DNA from: Strongyloides papillosus
Lineage: Eukaryota; Nematoda; Chromadorea; Rhabditida; Strongyloididae
Direction: 5' to 3'
NCBI GenBank assembly: GCA_005656395.1
Contig: SRSI01000004.1
Location: 1,984,001 to 2,048,000, forward strand
DNA length: 64,000 nt
Part shown: positions 13,302 to 28,200 of the stretch, piece by piece
Position numbering within the stretch: position 1 is the first letter of the stretch
Layout: each line of letters begins with the position of its first letter
Program-made: the position numbers and the translations under genes
The notes under the pieces: model-generated
What the model was told of the DNA's origin: nothing
The model's input: only the letters and a program-made list of their open reading frames with translations
The model's database searches: none

Positions 13302-16058
13302 ATGGATAATAAAAAATTTAACACTTCAAATGAAGAGAGTGATTATCAAAGAGTTCTACAAAAAGGAATCGAAATTAAACGGGTTAAAAGGGGTAAGGAA
13401 GGAAATAGTTTAGGAAGAATTTATTTAAATAATGATAATAAATTTGTTTATTCACCATCATCAAGGTTTAAACTCTGTTATAAGGGTCCAAAGAAAGGTA
13501 ATTTTTCACTATTACTATAAATGTTACAAGAAAAAAATAATTTACTATTTTAAGTTGATATAAAGGATATTATCGAAATAAGACAAGGAATTATTGGAAT
13601 TCCAAAGCCCCAGGACACAACAAAAATGCAAAAAAATCGTAAAATTTCGAAAGCCTTGATAGACTCATCATGTTTCTCTGTAATTATTATGCACCCAAAA
13701 TATATGTGTAAAGCTATTGAATTTTTAGCTACCAATGAATCTGAGAAAAACAAATTTTGTGATGCATTACAACGTTATGTAGCTGATAAGACTGATCAAC
13801 ATTTAAAGTTTGATGAGAAAATTTGGTTGATTAATAATTTTCAAAAAGCTGATATTAATAAAAATGGTTTGTTATAATAGCTTTTAATGTAAAATGGTTA
13901 TTTAATTTTTATTGTAGGAAAATTAAGCATTGATGAATGCTTAAAATTATTTAAGAATCTTAATTTACAATGTAGTGAGAGATACCTTAAGGAGTTGTTT
14001 AAAAAACTTAATAATAGTCGGAATGAACGTGAAGAGAAATCATGGATTAATGAGGATGAGTTTTTAACACTATTTGATGAGTTAACATCAAGACCTGATA
14101 TTTGTCATATCCTTAGAATGTCTAGTGATGACAATCATGAGTATTTAAATGCTAAACAATTAACAAGATTTTTGAAGGAAGAACAAGGATTCAATGATGT
14201 TGATGAAAATCAAGCTGAAATTATAATTGATAGTTTTGAGGCACAAAATTCAGTATCAGCACCAGAACAAGAGAAACGAATACATCATCCTGGTTTTAGA
14301 AGACTACTCCAATCACGATGGGGAAATATAATGAAACCAGAACATGATAGTGTTTTCCAAGATATGACAAAATCATTATCAAGTTATTTTATCAACAGTA
14401 GTCACAATACTTATCTAACTGGTTTACAAGTTACAGGTGAAGCAAGTGTTGAAGGTTACATTAATGCACTAAAGCGTGGTGCACGTTTGCTTGAGTGTAA
14501 GTTATATTTTGTTAATAGTTATAAATTTTATAATTACATTACATTATAGTAGATATTTTTGATGGTGATAAAGGTGAACCAGTTATTACACATAAACGCA
14601 CTCTTATCAATCCAATAAATTTAAGAGATACTTTACATGGAATTGAAAAATATGCTTTTCGTACTTCACCATATCCAGTAATATTAACAATTGAGAATCA
14701 TGTATCATTGTCTCAACAAAGGATTATGGCAAAAATTTTTAAACAAGTTCTTGGTGATAAATTATATATTCCACCGAAAAATTCAGCATCTGTTGGTTTA
14801 CCATCACCTGATACATTAAAATATAAATTTTTACTACGTGGTAAGAGGGATGATAAACAACATATGGTGAGTATTAATACAAATCAAGATGATCCAAATC
14901 TCCCAAAAGTTGAAGGCAATTTAGAAGATGAGGTATACGAAAGAGAAGTAATACTTCATGCAGTTGATCCTCAATTTGGTAATCTTATTGCTCTTCCATC
15001 TGTTAAACTTTCAAATGATGTATTAAAAGACAAAGTAACACGTAAGCTATTTCTATATCAACTATAGATAATATTAAAAACATCTTTTTACAGACCCAAA
15101 AGATGGTTCACCTTCACTATCCGAAACAAAAGTTGAAAGTTATTTTGAAAGTGGTTTTGAATTAACACAATATACAGCAACAAGAGTTGTAAAAGCATAT
15201 CCCAAGGGAATAAGACAAGATTCTAGTAATATGGATCCAATGTTATCGTGGTTATGTGGCATTCAAAGTGTTGCTCTTAACTTTCAAACTAACTGTGAAA
15301 GTATGGATCTTAATCGTGGATTATTTCAAGTTAATGGTAATTGTGGATATGTTTTAAAACCACAATTTTTGCTTGATGGAAAGGGCTAGTTTTATTCTTA
15401 ATTTATAAAAATTATAGTTGAATTATTCTTTATAGATCCAAGATCCAGTGATGTATCATATTTTGTTAAAAAATATATGAAGATTGCTATAATATCTGGG
15501 CAATATTTACCAAAAGTTGAACCAGGAAATGATATTGTTGATCCATATGTATCGATTGAAATTTATGGTGTCCAACAAGATAGATGTAAACAAAAGACAA
15601 AGACAATAAAAAACAATGGTTTTAATCCATATTGGAATCAATCTTTTACATTTCCACTTTATTGTCCCGAGATGGCACTAGTAAGATTTGTCGTTAAAGA
15701 TTTTGACACAACTTCAACAAATGACTTTGTTGGGGAATATACAATTCCCGTTAGTTCCATAAGACCAGGTTAGTTTATATTTATTTAATAAAAAGAACTT
15801 CAGAAAAAAGACAATAACGTAAAGATATTTGTTTATATTTAAAAAAATTAATTAAAATTTATTTATCTCTTATAGATAAATAAAAGTATTTATTTTAATA
15901 TCCAAAATAAAAACCAAAAAACTACTTTTTATAAATTATTTTGCTCTACTTATATTTCAGGATATTCACATATTCGTTTAAATACTGGATATGGACATAC
16001 TTTAGATGAGGCTGCATCAATTTTTGTAAGAATAATATTTGATAACTCACCAAATTAA
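13302..16058 (+). CDS. plc-4: Phosphoinositide-specific phospholipase C, delta type
   Basis: Seven exons: 13302-13497, 13555-13866, 13918-14496, 14550-15041, 15094-15384, 15436-15768 and 15961-16058, about 766 residues. It hydrolyses PIP2 to IP3 and diacylglycerol at the inner membrane face. Order: PH domain (about 1-140), EF-hand region (from about 155), catalytic X box (about 320-455), short linker, Y box (about 500-625) and a C2 domain to the end. Catalytic residues of the family are kept: His-Asn in SSHNTY, Glu and Asp in ELDIFDG, His in ITHKRT and Glu in LTIENH. The Y box has SLSET and YPKGIRQDSSN. The domain order and short XY linker indicate the delta class, so C. elegans plc-4 is the likely ortholog (inferred). 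I chose the ATG at 13302; an upstream GTG-opened frame is not a start. Intron 5 has a GC donor. Confidence 0.9.
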
Positions 16059-19000
16059 AAATGATTGGCAAGGATTGTATGAGAAATATACAAGTAATTT
16101 TACATTATATATGAATATCAATTTTCTTTTATTATAAATTTTGGTAAAAATTAACTTTTTGTTTATGTTTTTTTTTCCACTTTAAAGTAATATATAAATA
16201 AATGTTATAAAAGAATATACATTAATGATTATTATTCTTGAAAAGTATTTACACACAATAATCTTATATTTCTAAAATGTAATTTAAATAATTTATAAGA
16301 AAAATTATTACTTTTTATTAACACACTGTAGTTATGAAAAATATTATTTGTAATTGTGAAAAATAAGAAAATAAAATATCGTAATTAAATAAAATATCTA
16401 ATCATATTTTAATACTGGCATTTCTTATCATACTTTTAATATATTATAGAATAAGCGTAGAACCATCTAAAACTTCTTCTTTTTCCAAATTACGTTTAAA
16501 AATAATATTCCTCTCTTTAAGTTTACTTTCCAACGTAAAAAATAGTAATAAATATATAAATGAAATTTTACCTTATTTATTAATCTATTTTTATAAAGCC
16601 AATTTAATCACAAAATAATCATTTTTTTCATAAAAATTTATATATTATTTTATTTTATCAGTCTCATTTACAGAATATTCCTACAAATAGATAAATTGTT
16701 TTTATGCAAAGTTAATTAGTAATGTATATAAATTTATATATTATATATAAAACGGGCCATAATAAAGTAAGATATATGAAGATTGCAATCATTTCTTAAG
16801 TTATTCTTTTTATCAATAAATTTGTTAATGACAATGGCAAAATATATAAACTAGTGTTTCTTATTTTTTCCAGATTATGTCTACTTTCATTAATTGTCTA
16901 CAAAATTTTTAGAAGTAAAAAAAAGTCTATCTAGATAGTTTGAAATTGTTATTTTACTTTCAAATGTTCTTGAATATTAACAACATAAACATGTTTATAT
17001 TATGTTGTTTGTAAATACTTTTTAAGAATTAATACTTCTTAAAAATTCTTAAGATATATAAGAAAATTTTTCAGTGCTACTTTTTTTTAATGCCTAAAAA
17101 ATTGTTCGAATTATAGTTTTTAAACTCACTCAATATAAATAAAATATATTATTCTTAATGTTTTTTATTCTTTGCCGCAATATTTCGAGAAAAAAATTTA
17201 ATATTCAATTTTGTTGGCAAAAAATTTTTTTCATTTTACTTTTATTTGTTGTTTAATAACTTATGCCATTGCTTTATTAGCATATAAAATTTAAAAAAAC
17301 TAATAATCGTTTCATCGTTCACATATTACTGTTTTTTTTTTGTTTAAGATGTCAATTAAATGTAATTTGAAAGTTAAATGTTAAACAATGAGATTGTATT
17401 GTGCTTTTTGAAAAGTGAAACATATTTTAAAAGTTTGTAGGATAATTTCCATATCCTATTACCATATGACTAATTCTATATTTTTTGGGCAAAAGTATGT
17501 TTTTGAACAAGACTTTAAATAAACGTTTTTATAAACTAATCTAATTGAAGGAACATACTTTAAAAGATGAATCAGAGGAAAAGTAAATGTGAAGGGAAAA
17601 TAATCTTAATCTATCTTTATGATAAAAGCTTCTATATATAGTAGTATAAGTATTTAAAGCATGTACATTCAAAATGCACTAAATTTTCTACATAACATTT
17701 CACACAAAGGCACACGCATTTAAATGTATTATGATTCCCCAAATATATATGTAATTGTCTCTTATAGAGTTATAAATTAAATAAAAATAATAAATATTTA
17801 ACATTAAATTGATGTTTCTTTTTCATACAAAAATTGTTTGTGATTACAAATTTTATTGTTGTTATTTAAAATATTCTTATCAAAAAAAACTTTATTCAAT
17901 TTACTTTTGAAAATTTATGCCTCATCTAATGTCTATTGTATTTTTTCCCTTTTTTAATAAAAAAAATTATTTACTTTATTTATGATTAACAAAATATATT
18001 ATTTTCTTTGAAAAAATTTTTATTCAATTTTAGTTATTAGTAATATTATCTTGAATATCTATGAAGAACTTTTATTAGAAATTATTCAAAATAATTTTTA
18101 TTATAAAAAAATTGCGAACAGTAATAAATAAAGCAGAAATATTAATTTTATTTTATCATACACTGACAAAATATATTAATTATTAATAAAATTCGATGGT
18201 TACTTTAAAATTATATGTAACAATCTTTCACTGTTTAAAAAAACTTAAAAACCATTTTTTTCTATTTTTTTTTATCCTTTCTATATGTACCTGGAATTAC
18301 GTTAGAATGTTATAAATATTAGAAGATAAGGGCCCTACATAAGAAAGGAAACTATGTATGATTGTTTTTAAGTTAAAGAATTTATTAAGACAAAAGCATC
18401 ATATTCATTATCTAATTTTTTCAAAAATATTCTTTTTAAATGTTTCGTATTTTTAAGAGTATAGCATATAATATTAAGTAATAAATATATAATAATGCAT
18501 AATTGATATTGTTATTTATTTATATGCCTAAATATTGGTTATAGATAAAATTTTTGTCGTATATTTTTATAAAACAAGGATAATTTATGAGTATATTAAA
18601 ATCTCAGAGACAATAATGCTTTATTTTTAATTTTCAATAGTATTCTTACTTCAAAAATATAATAATTATTATTAAAATATGATTCCGTTTAATTAATTTG
18701 TTATGAAGCATTAAATTGTAAAAATTTTATCTAATAACTAACAATAGTTTATAAATTACATTTTAACATTTCTGAGGAAATACTATTTGTAAAAAACTAG
18801 GGGAATGATATTTTTTTTAGTAAATAAGGTGTTTGAATTGCATTAAATTGATATGTAGGAGTATATTATAAAATTAGTAAATATATTACCTATATTTATT
18901 GCTTTATTAACTTTAAACTTTACAAAACGTAAAATCTTTTAATTATCAATAAATAAAAATTATTATTTTATATACATCTAAGATACACTATATTTATTCC

Positions 19001-22000
19001 GAATTATTTTTGCTGTGAATTTGGCATTTAAAAATAAAAAATTGTATTGTGACATTTTTCCTTCCATAGATCATTTTTTTTACAATTTATACGAAAAAGA
19101 AAAAAAAATTCTAACATAAAATACTTATAATTATTTATCAATTTGTAAATATAGCACTTTAATAAAGTATATTTTTGGTAAGAAAAAAAAACCGATAAAA
19201 TATATATATTTTTATTTATTTTGTTTAAAATTTTTTAACCACTGAAATATGGTTTTAAAATTTAAATTCGAAATATATTTTAAAATAGATATTATTCGTA
19301 TATTTTTTAGGTATATAGTAATCTGAGCATTATTTTAAACTTAAATGTAAAAAATTCGTAATAAACATACATTTTTAGATTTTCTGTACACCAATTTTTT
19401 TTAATATATTAAAAACAATTTTTTTAACAAATTTAAAATTTTTCCCTTTTATTAAATTGTTTTTATAATTAGGACTGTATAGAGAATATATAAAAGTAAA
19501 TATATGAAAAAAATGTAAATTGACGATATAATATAACAAAGAATCTGGATATATATATTACATACATTAGTTCATAAATTAGAATGGTATTTTAAAAATA
19601 TGTATACATATTGGCAACCCAAAATAGAAAAAATTTTTAGTTATCTTCTAATAATTAGTATCACGATTTAGTCTGCATTTAAGTATTTAACAATTTTTGT
19701 TTTAAAGTAAAACAAAAAGATAAATAATTATTTGCATTATTTAAAATTTTAGAAAAATGTCTTACTGTTTTAGATAATAATTGTTATTATTCAAATATTT
19801 TTTACATAAATATATATTCGTATATATATGAATATAATCAAAAGTTAGAATTTTTAAATTTCTATAGTAGTTATAGATGAGTTTCAAAAGTTTTGATATA
19901 ATTTTTATTGGAAAATATTTTACTTATATTTTCTTGTTATTTATTCTTTTAGCAACAAATATTACATTACACTTTAAGCATAAAAAATTAAATAAATTTT
20001 TAGAATTAATAAAGATTAATAAATAAGAAAAAATGACGTCAGATTTTTACTTTAAAAAATTGATGTCCTATCATTACTTTTTGACGATTTTTTTTTCTAT
20101 GTATTCAAGTTGGCTTAAAAATATTATTCAAAGCAATTAAATATATTTTCCTGAAATAATATATATATTTAATATTCAATTTTTATTAATGCTAACATTT
20201 GACTTGTTAAAACATATTGAAAAATAAGATTACTAAATAATAAAGACGTTTTAATTTCCTCCATAATAAATATCAAAAAGAAACTCTAAGCAACTATATG
20301 TACTTGTGAGATATACTCTTTGAAATTTATTTATAAATTAAAAACGATATTATTATATTACAATTATTTTTATTATATACCTCCATTTTTAGTTCATATC
20401 TCTCATTTTTTTACTATATATAAAATTTATAAGTTCTATATGATTGTTTGTTTGACCCGAGGATGGGTATGATATATAAATATGAAACGATATCGATATA
20501 TAAAAAGTCTGATAATTTTATGTTTGTTGAAATGTTATATGAACTCCTATGAGAAAGGCGAATGTCAAAAATAGATATATACTGATTTAATCAAGTAGGC
20601 GTACTATTTATTTTTAATTAAAAATTCATCGACAATTTAAAAACCATAAAAATACCTGTTGCTTGTATTTATATATATCTTTTGAAGACTTTCTACGTGT
20701 TTCAAGAAAGTATTATGTTTTTAATTAAGGGATTTTAAAGGTAGCACAAAATGTACTTACATATATTGTCAACAAATTCGATAATTTTAAAATGATTTTT
20801 ATAAAATAATGATCTATATAAACTTTTCATTTAAACTTCAATACTTTTACTATTTATATCTTAATTTTGTAATTGTTTGTTGGAAGAAAAATTTTTTATA
20901 CAAATCTATTTATAACCTAATCCACATTTATCATCAGTTGATTACTCATTATGTACAAATATTTATTTGCCATTCTATTATGGTCATTTTTAGAGTATAC
21001 TTATAAAAATTCAATATAATAAATTCCTACCATGGGAAGTATACTTTTTGATTACATTTATTACCTATAAAAAGTGGTAGAATTATTTTATTAGAATGTA
21101 AAATATTAAATTATAATCTTCTTAATTCTTTCCTATCATATTTTATTTGTTCATTTTTATAAAATATTATTATTATTCAATTAATTTCGTAGCTAAGCGT
21201 ATATTCAATGGTGAGTATTAAAATTTAAAAAGAATGGCATGAAATTAGATTCCAAAAAAATTTATTTTCATTAATTTAAAAAACAACTCAACATAAAAAT
21301 ATTTTTTAGATATACAAATGACTTTTATATCATTAAGCTATTCTTTATTATCTTTACTATTTAAAGATTATAAATATCAAATTTATCGTTCCGTTTTCTT
21401 CAAATTTCTATTTTACTTCACAAAAGCATTTTTTTTCTATAAAAAATTTTTTTATAAACAATATATATTACAATACGTATCTTATCTTTAATTAAATAAT
21501 CTTCTTAAACTGTGTATATTAGGTGAACGTTGATATATGAAACTAAAGTATTTCATTCTTATATCTTAATCAGTATTCTTAAGTATTTTATAATCTCTTG
21601 AGAATTTTGTAGTAGATAATGTTATTACATAAATTGAAATTTTTATCCATTCTTATTAAAGAGTCATTAATTTTGACAACTTCCCTTTTATTAGTATTTT
21701 TCAATTTATGTAGAAAAAAGACAATACAAATAAATTATTTGTCTTTATAAACATGTATTTTTTCTTTTTTTCCTATTTTATTAATAATGTAAAAAGTTTC
21801 TCATTGCTATTTCAAGTTATCAATATCTGATTTTTATTTTATCATTGACTCTCTTACTTTTCTGTTGTAATTGAAAAACAATCTGTCAAACAATAATTTT
21901 CCTCTGTTTCTTCCAAGTATTTTGATTAGAAGATATTAATACTCAAAAGTTTAGACATTTTCAACGTTTTACATGTAATTAATTGCGTATCATATTGATG

Positions 22001-25000
22001 ATATTTCTTCATATAACTGGCAATAATAAGATTACTATTTTTTATACAATAAAATAATAGTTAAATGGATTGCTGATTATTTGTGATGTTACGTTGTTAA
22101 TAGGTACTTTTTATCATCTTTTTAATTATTCCCCTAACAAATAGAGAACAAATTATAAATTATTTTCATAAAACATAGGAATATAATATGCCGGAACAAT
22201 ATAATTGTCTTTAAATTTTTAAATACATTTTGCATTACATTTTCTTTTTATTGTTGGCGCCTCCTCTATAAACATAAATTTAAATTTCCTTTTAATCATT
22301 CCAAAAACTTTCTTTTATGTTTTTTCACTATCTAAAAGTGAAATTTTGAGCAATTATATAACGTAAGAATCAAATATCGTTAATTATTAATATATAATTA
22401 ATTTCTATGAATTATTAAGATTATAATTAAAGAATCTATAATTAGATTGATAGGTAGTATGTCACACTACAAAATTATAGTCTGTTGAGTGAATGCTATA
22501 TTTAAGTGACCATTACATTAGAACAAAAGACTAAAAACTTCATTCTGAACCATTTTAATGTTTAAAGTTTTGAAATGTCTAATGCCATTGTTGATACTTG
22601 CATTTTAAAAGAATTATTTAATTTTGAAAATATTTTATATGCATAGATGGTTGTTAAAAAACTAAAATATTTATTTTTACACACTCGATCATAATGTTTT
22701 ATATATTTAGTAATGTTAATTTTTCTTGAATTGTATTTTTTTACAAACTATGTAATACTAGTATTAAAGAAATTTTTTTTTGATGAAAATGATAACAAGA
22801 ATAACAAATATGGTGTAAAGTTTTTCTTTGATAAAAATATGAATTATTTCGCTTGGTGAATCATAGATATATTACAATTTCCCAAAATAGCTTTAGCAAA
22901 TATAAGTATATATGATTACTTTTCAAAAAAAAGTTATTTCTTAATGTTTTAAAGTGTATATTTTGTGACATCATCACGATAAATGAATGAGATTTTATGA
23001 TTACGAATGTCATTAAAGTTTTTTAATAATTAACTGTATTTCATAAATTTATTGCTATATTAATGAGTAAATTTTTTCAATTACCTGCTAAAATTTATCA
23101 TTTCTTGATTATTATAGAGATTTATTTAAGATAACAACATTATTTTAATAAAAACGTCAAGTACCTTATTTTGAAACACAACTATTAATAGTATAATGAT
23201 CATAAAATGTATGATTGTAAAGATTGTCATTTTGTTCTTATATAATATTATTTTTACATTTTATTACAGTAATATAATTGTTGATTTAGTCGGTGTATAT
23301 TACTTTAATTTTGATTGACTATTTGGATAGGGTAAATCACTAAGAAGTGTTATAAGAAGTACATTAAATACAAAAAAGCCACTCTAAACCGTGATCCTTT
23401 ACTTTTAGGTACTTCCTTTGTTATACTCCAAATCAACAATTCTTATCATCTTATCCAAATAAATAATTATTTATTTCTTGATATGCTATCAACTATTTAT
23501 CATATAGGAAATGTTTAATTAATTTTATTTGTTACTTTTATTAAAGAATATTAAAAATTTTGTAAATGTCATAGATTATTACTTAATATTACTCATGTTT
23601 TTTGATTTATTTTTAAAAATCAGGCATATGTTTCATCAATAAGATGTTGTTAAACACTATAATACTTATTCGAATAGATATATTTTTTCACATTTAGCTA
23701 ATAATTAGCTTTTAAATATATTCATATATATGTACATATATACTATTGTTTTACATATTGACATATGACCCATTGATACTCTTCTAACCTACCTTCATTA
23801 ATTTTTTCTTTTCTAATTTCTACATATTTTTTTTCCCTCAAAAGTTCATCTTTAAATTATACTAACAATATTCTGTCTTTTTTTTTAACGAATTGCGAGT
23901 TCTAAATAAATTTGTGATATTTAAAAATGTCTTTTGTTTATTAATGGTAGATTTATATAATAAATTTTAGGAAAGTTAGTTAAACGTATTTGTACTTATT
24001 TTACTTAAACAATTCTTACTAATCTTGCTTATTTAAAAGTAAAACAAAAATGGGCAAAGCCTTTATAATTTTGAAATACTTTCATAATAAAAGATTATCT
24101 TTAATTCCAAAAAGTTTAACACTATTCAAATTTTGCCAATGGCTCTTAACGAATGAATAATAACTTATGCCCTCTTAATTAAATTGTGATGTTATATAGA
24201 TAAATATTATGTTGTTAAATGGACTTACACTTTTTATTCTTACTGTCTTATATATTCTTTATTTTCTTAAAAATATTTATCATTATGTATTGTAGTTTAT
24301 TTTATTATTATAGAATATTAATTTACTCATTATTTTTGAAGTATAAAGTATTTTAAATAATAATGATAATTATCAAAAATTTTAACTCTAAAAATCTATA
24401 AACTTTTCTATTAAATTAACTTAATTTAAACATTTTATTATGAAAAAATTTGTGTAATGTAGAATGTACATAATATACTTTATCTTGATAACTTAAAAAG
24501 CTAAAATTGTCAACAGAATGTTTTATTTAAATACCATATATAAGTACAGTCTTATTCAGTTGTATGATTGATGTTTGAGTGAGTAATTATTTTAAAAATA
24601 AAAGTATTTCACTTTATAGTGGTATTTTAATTATTAAAACTTATAACATCATTCAGATTTTAATAAGATAAATATAGATAATTTTAAATATTTTCTCTCC
24701 AATATAGAAACTATTATTTTATATAGATGCAAAAAACTATTCCTTTTTTATATAAAAAAATTTTTTTAAATATAAAAATAATTTATTTGTTTCTTATTAC
24801 ATTAGTTTTGTTATATAAATTATAATAACATCCTTTTTGTTTATTCATTGTTACTTTTTAGATTGAGAGTTTATTGGTGTTTACTCTCAACCTCGGTTTT
24901 GTTATATGATACATTATTAAAGTATTTTTATACTAACATACGTTTTCTGTAATCAATTTATATTGCAAATTTAATTTGTATATTGAAGCACCTTGGCAAT

Positions 25001-25200
25001 TTAGTTGATAAATATTTCGAACCTATCAGTTTCAAATAACACGCAAAATTACCTGCCATTGGTAAATAAAATTATTTGTATATATGATATATTTATAGTG
25101 TACATTTTTTTATTTTTAGGTTAATTAATATAATCTTAAACAAACATATTTTTTTCTAACAAAACATTTTTTAATAAAAATATAATAACCAAAAAAAAAT
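16059..25200. other. 9-kb gene-poor AT-rich stretch
   Basis: I find no open frame with family similarity, no tRNA-like structure and no transposon ends here. Open frames such as 20809-21006 are low-complexity. The one structured item I noticed is an imperfect hairpin at 23320-23461. The last part must hold the promoter of the KCC gene. Long regulatory DNA or old decayed repeats are both possible. Confidence 0.6.
23320..23461. repeat. Imperfect 142-nt hairpin
   Basis: The outer arms TATTTGGATA (23320-23329) and TATCCAAATA (23452-23461) are exact reverse complements. Inside, GAAGTAC (23356-23362) pairs with GTACTTC (23409-23415), with partly matching flanks. The GC content is higher than around it. 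It could be a small MITE or a structured RNA; neither is shown. Confidence 0.35.
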
Positions 25201-28200
25201 ATGCCTCAAGTTGATTCAACTGGTGAATTACCTTCTAATGTTAGTTCAACAGATGGAGCACCCGTTACTGGTGGGAGATTTCAAGTGTCAAGTGTAGACC
25301 ATACCCCAAAAAATTCAACAGCTGTTATTTGTGGTGACTCTAAAAATACAAATAATACCGTTATTTTATTACAAGGTAAGTATTTTAACAATTATTTTTA
25401 TTAATACTAAAAAATTACAATAATTAGACAAAGATAATGGTGAAAATGTTCCATTGTGTGGTAAGAATGACGATCTTGCTTTATATGAAGATGAATATAA
25501 TACACAAGGTCAAAAAATTGGACATATGTTAAGATCTTTATCATTATATAATGCTGTCCTACCAGGATCACAAAAGGAAGATGATGTCGAAAGTACAGGA
25601 GCTATTAAGCATTCTGCTACTGTAGCAGCAAAAATGGGTACAATTATAGGAGTTTATCTTCCATGTTTGCAAAATATTTTTGGTGTTCTTTTCTTCATCC
25701 GTTTATCATGGATCGTTGGAAATGCTGGTATTTTTGGAGCTTTTTTTGTAGTACTAATATGTTGTTCAGTTGTAAGTTTTTCTGTTATTTTCTATTTTTT
25801 TATAAATTTCCTTAAAGACATTTTTAACATCAATTTCTCTTTCTGCCATTGCGACAAATGGTGTGGTACCGAGTGGTGGACCATATTATATGATTTCAAG
25901 AAATTTAGGACCAGAATTAGGTGGAGCTATTGGATTTTTATTTTATTTAGGTACAACAGTAGCTGGAAGTATGTATGTTACTGGCGCTGTCGAAATATTT
26001 TTGTTATATTTAATACCAGAGGCTAAAATTTTCGATGATATGTATAATAATTTCCGAATACTTGGAACTCTTCTCCTTATTATAATCGGACTTATTGTGT
26101 TAGCAGGAGTCAAAGTCGTAAACAAATTTGCTTTACCCTGTGTACTTGTTGTCATTTGCTGTATCTTCTGTACCTTTATTGGTGGGTTTGTTAAATCAAA
26201 TGGTCATCAAGATTTAAAGTATGTTTTAATTTTTTTACTTATATATGTTTATTAATGCTTTTTTTATATAGATATTGCATGGTTGGAGACAGAGTTGTTA
26301 ATTTGGTTAAAATAACTGAAAAACTTGGTAAAACACCGTTATGTTCACCAGAAGGATTGAAAGAGGCATTTTGTCCAGCTAATAAAAGTGAGGGCTGTGA
26401 TGCATATTTTGAAGTTATGTATAGTAGTGGAACTAATTCATTCAATAATCAATCTTCAATTAGAGAAGAGTTAGCTATTCCAGGATTATTTAGTGGTGTA
26501 TTTTTTAAAAATTTTTGGCCAAAATATCAAAAGGTTGGGGATGTTATAACAAGAGATGCAACAAGAGGAAACTCAGGAACTAGCGCAGAAAAAAGTCCAT
26601 ATGTATTTGCTGATGTAACAACAGGATTTATGATGCTTATTGGTGTATTTTTCCCATCAGCAACAGGTATTATGGCAGGTTCAAATAGATCAGGAAATTT
26701 AAAAGATGCATCGAAATCAATTCCTCTTGGCACATTAGGTGCACAACTCTCAACATCATTTGTCTATCTTAGTGGTGTACTTTTAATTGGTGGATCAGTA
26801 TCAGACATGTTTTTAAGAGATAAATTTGGTGCCTCCGCAATGGGGAAATTAACAATTGCTGAGTTAGCTGTTCCTCATAGATTATTTATTCTTATTGGTT
26901 GTTTTCTTTCAACAGTTGGTGCTGGGATGCAATCACTAACTGGGGCACCACGTCTTTTACAGGCAATTGCTGCAGATGACGTTATACCATTTTTAAGAAA
27001 GTTCCAATATACAGATAAAAGAGGTGAACCATTATTAGCAATTGTTTTAACGTTAATTATATGTGAATGTGGTATTTTAATAGCAGTAATCGAAAATATA
27101 ACAGCATTAATAACACAATTTTTCCTTATGTGTTATCTCGGTATTAATGCTGCATGTGCACTTCAATCAATTATGAAAGCTCCTGGATGGAGACCGTCAT
27201 TTAGATACTTCCATTGGACGTTATCTTCCATTGGTGCAGCCCTCTGTATAGCTGTAATGTTTATTTCAGCATGGTATTTTGCATTATTTGCTATTTTCAT
27301 TGGTGCAGCAATATATAAATATATTGAGTATGCTGGTGCAGAAAAAGAATGGGGAGATGGTTTGAAAGGTTTAGCATTATCAGGAGCACGTTTTGCATTG
27401 TTAAATTTAGAAGCTAAATCAATAATTCATACAAAAAATTGGAGACCTCAATTACTTGTTTTATTCCCATCATCTGGTATAAGTGCTGGAGCTCAACCAA
27501 AGACAGATGATGATAAAATTGAGACATCAGATTGTAGAAAAGGATTATTATCCTTTGTGTCGCAATTAAAAGCTGGTAAGGGATTAACAATGGTTGCAGA
27601 ATGTATTCAAGGCGATTTTGCTAAAAATTATACATTAGCTGAAACTCAAAAAGAGGTAATATATTATTTATTTATTAAAAAACTTAATATTCATTTAGAT
27701 TATTCACAATTTAATGAAACAACATAAAATAAAAGGTTTTAATGATGTTGTTGTTAGTAAAGATTATATGGAAGGAATATCATCTCTTATTCAAACTGCT
27801 GGTTTGGGTGGTCTTCGTCATAACACAATTGTTGTTCAATGGCCAACACATTGGAGTGATCCTTCAAATTTAGATGATTCTGCAAACTTTGTTAATACAC
27901 TTCGTCATGCTTCAGCAGGAAAATGCGCTGTATTAGTTCCTAAAAATGTACATCTATTTCCATCAAGTAGTGAAAGAGTTCATGGATTTATTGATGTTTG
28001 GTGGGTTGTACATGATGGTGGTTTACTTCTTCTTTTATCATTTTTACTTAGAAAGAATAAGGTATGGAAAAATACAAAAATTCGCCTATTTACTGTAGCA
28101 AATGTTGATGATAATACAGTTCAAATGAAAAAAGATTTAGAGAAATTTTTATATCATTTACGTATTGATGCTCAAATATGTGTTGTTGAAATGCCTGAAT

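Noticed and set aside
13550..13753. Minus-strand frame inside the PLC gene
   Set aside because: Opposite the PH-domain exon of a well-supported gene.
20809..21006. Open frame in the gene-poor region
   Set aside because: Tyr/Phe/Ile-rich low-complexity translation, no conserved motif, no flanking splice signals that extend it.
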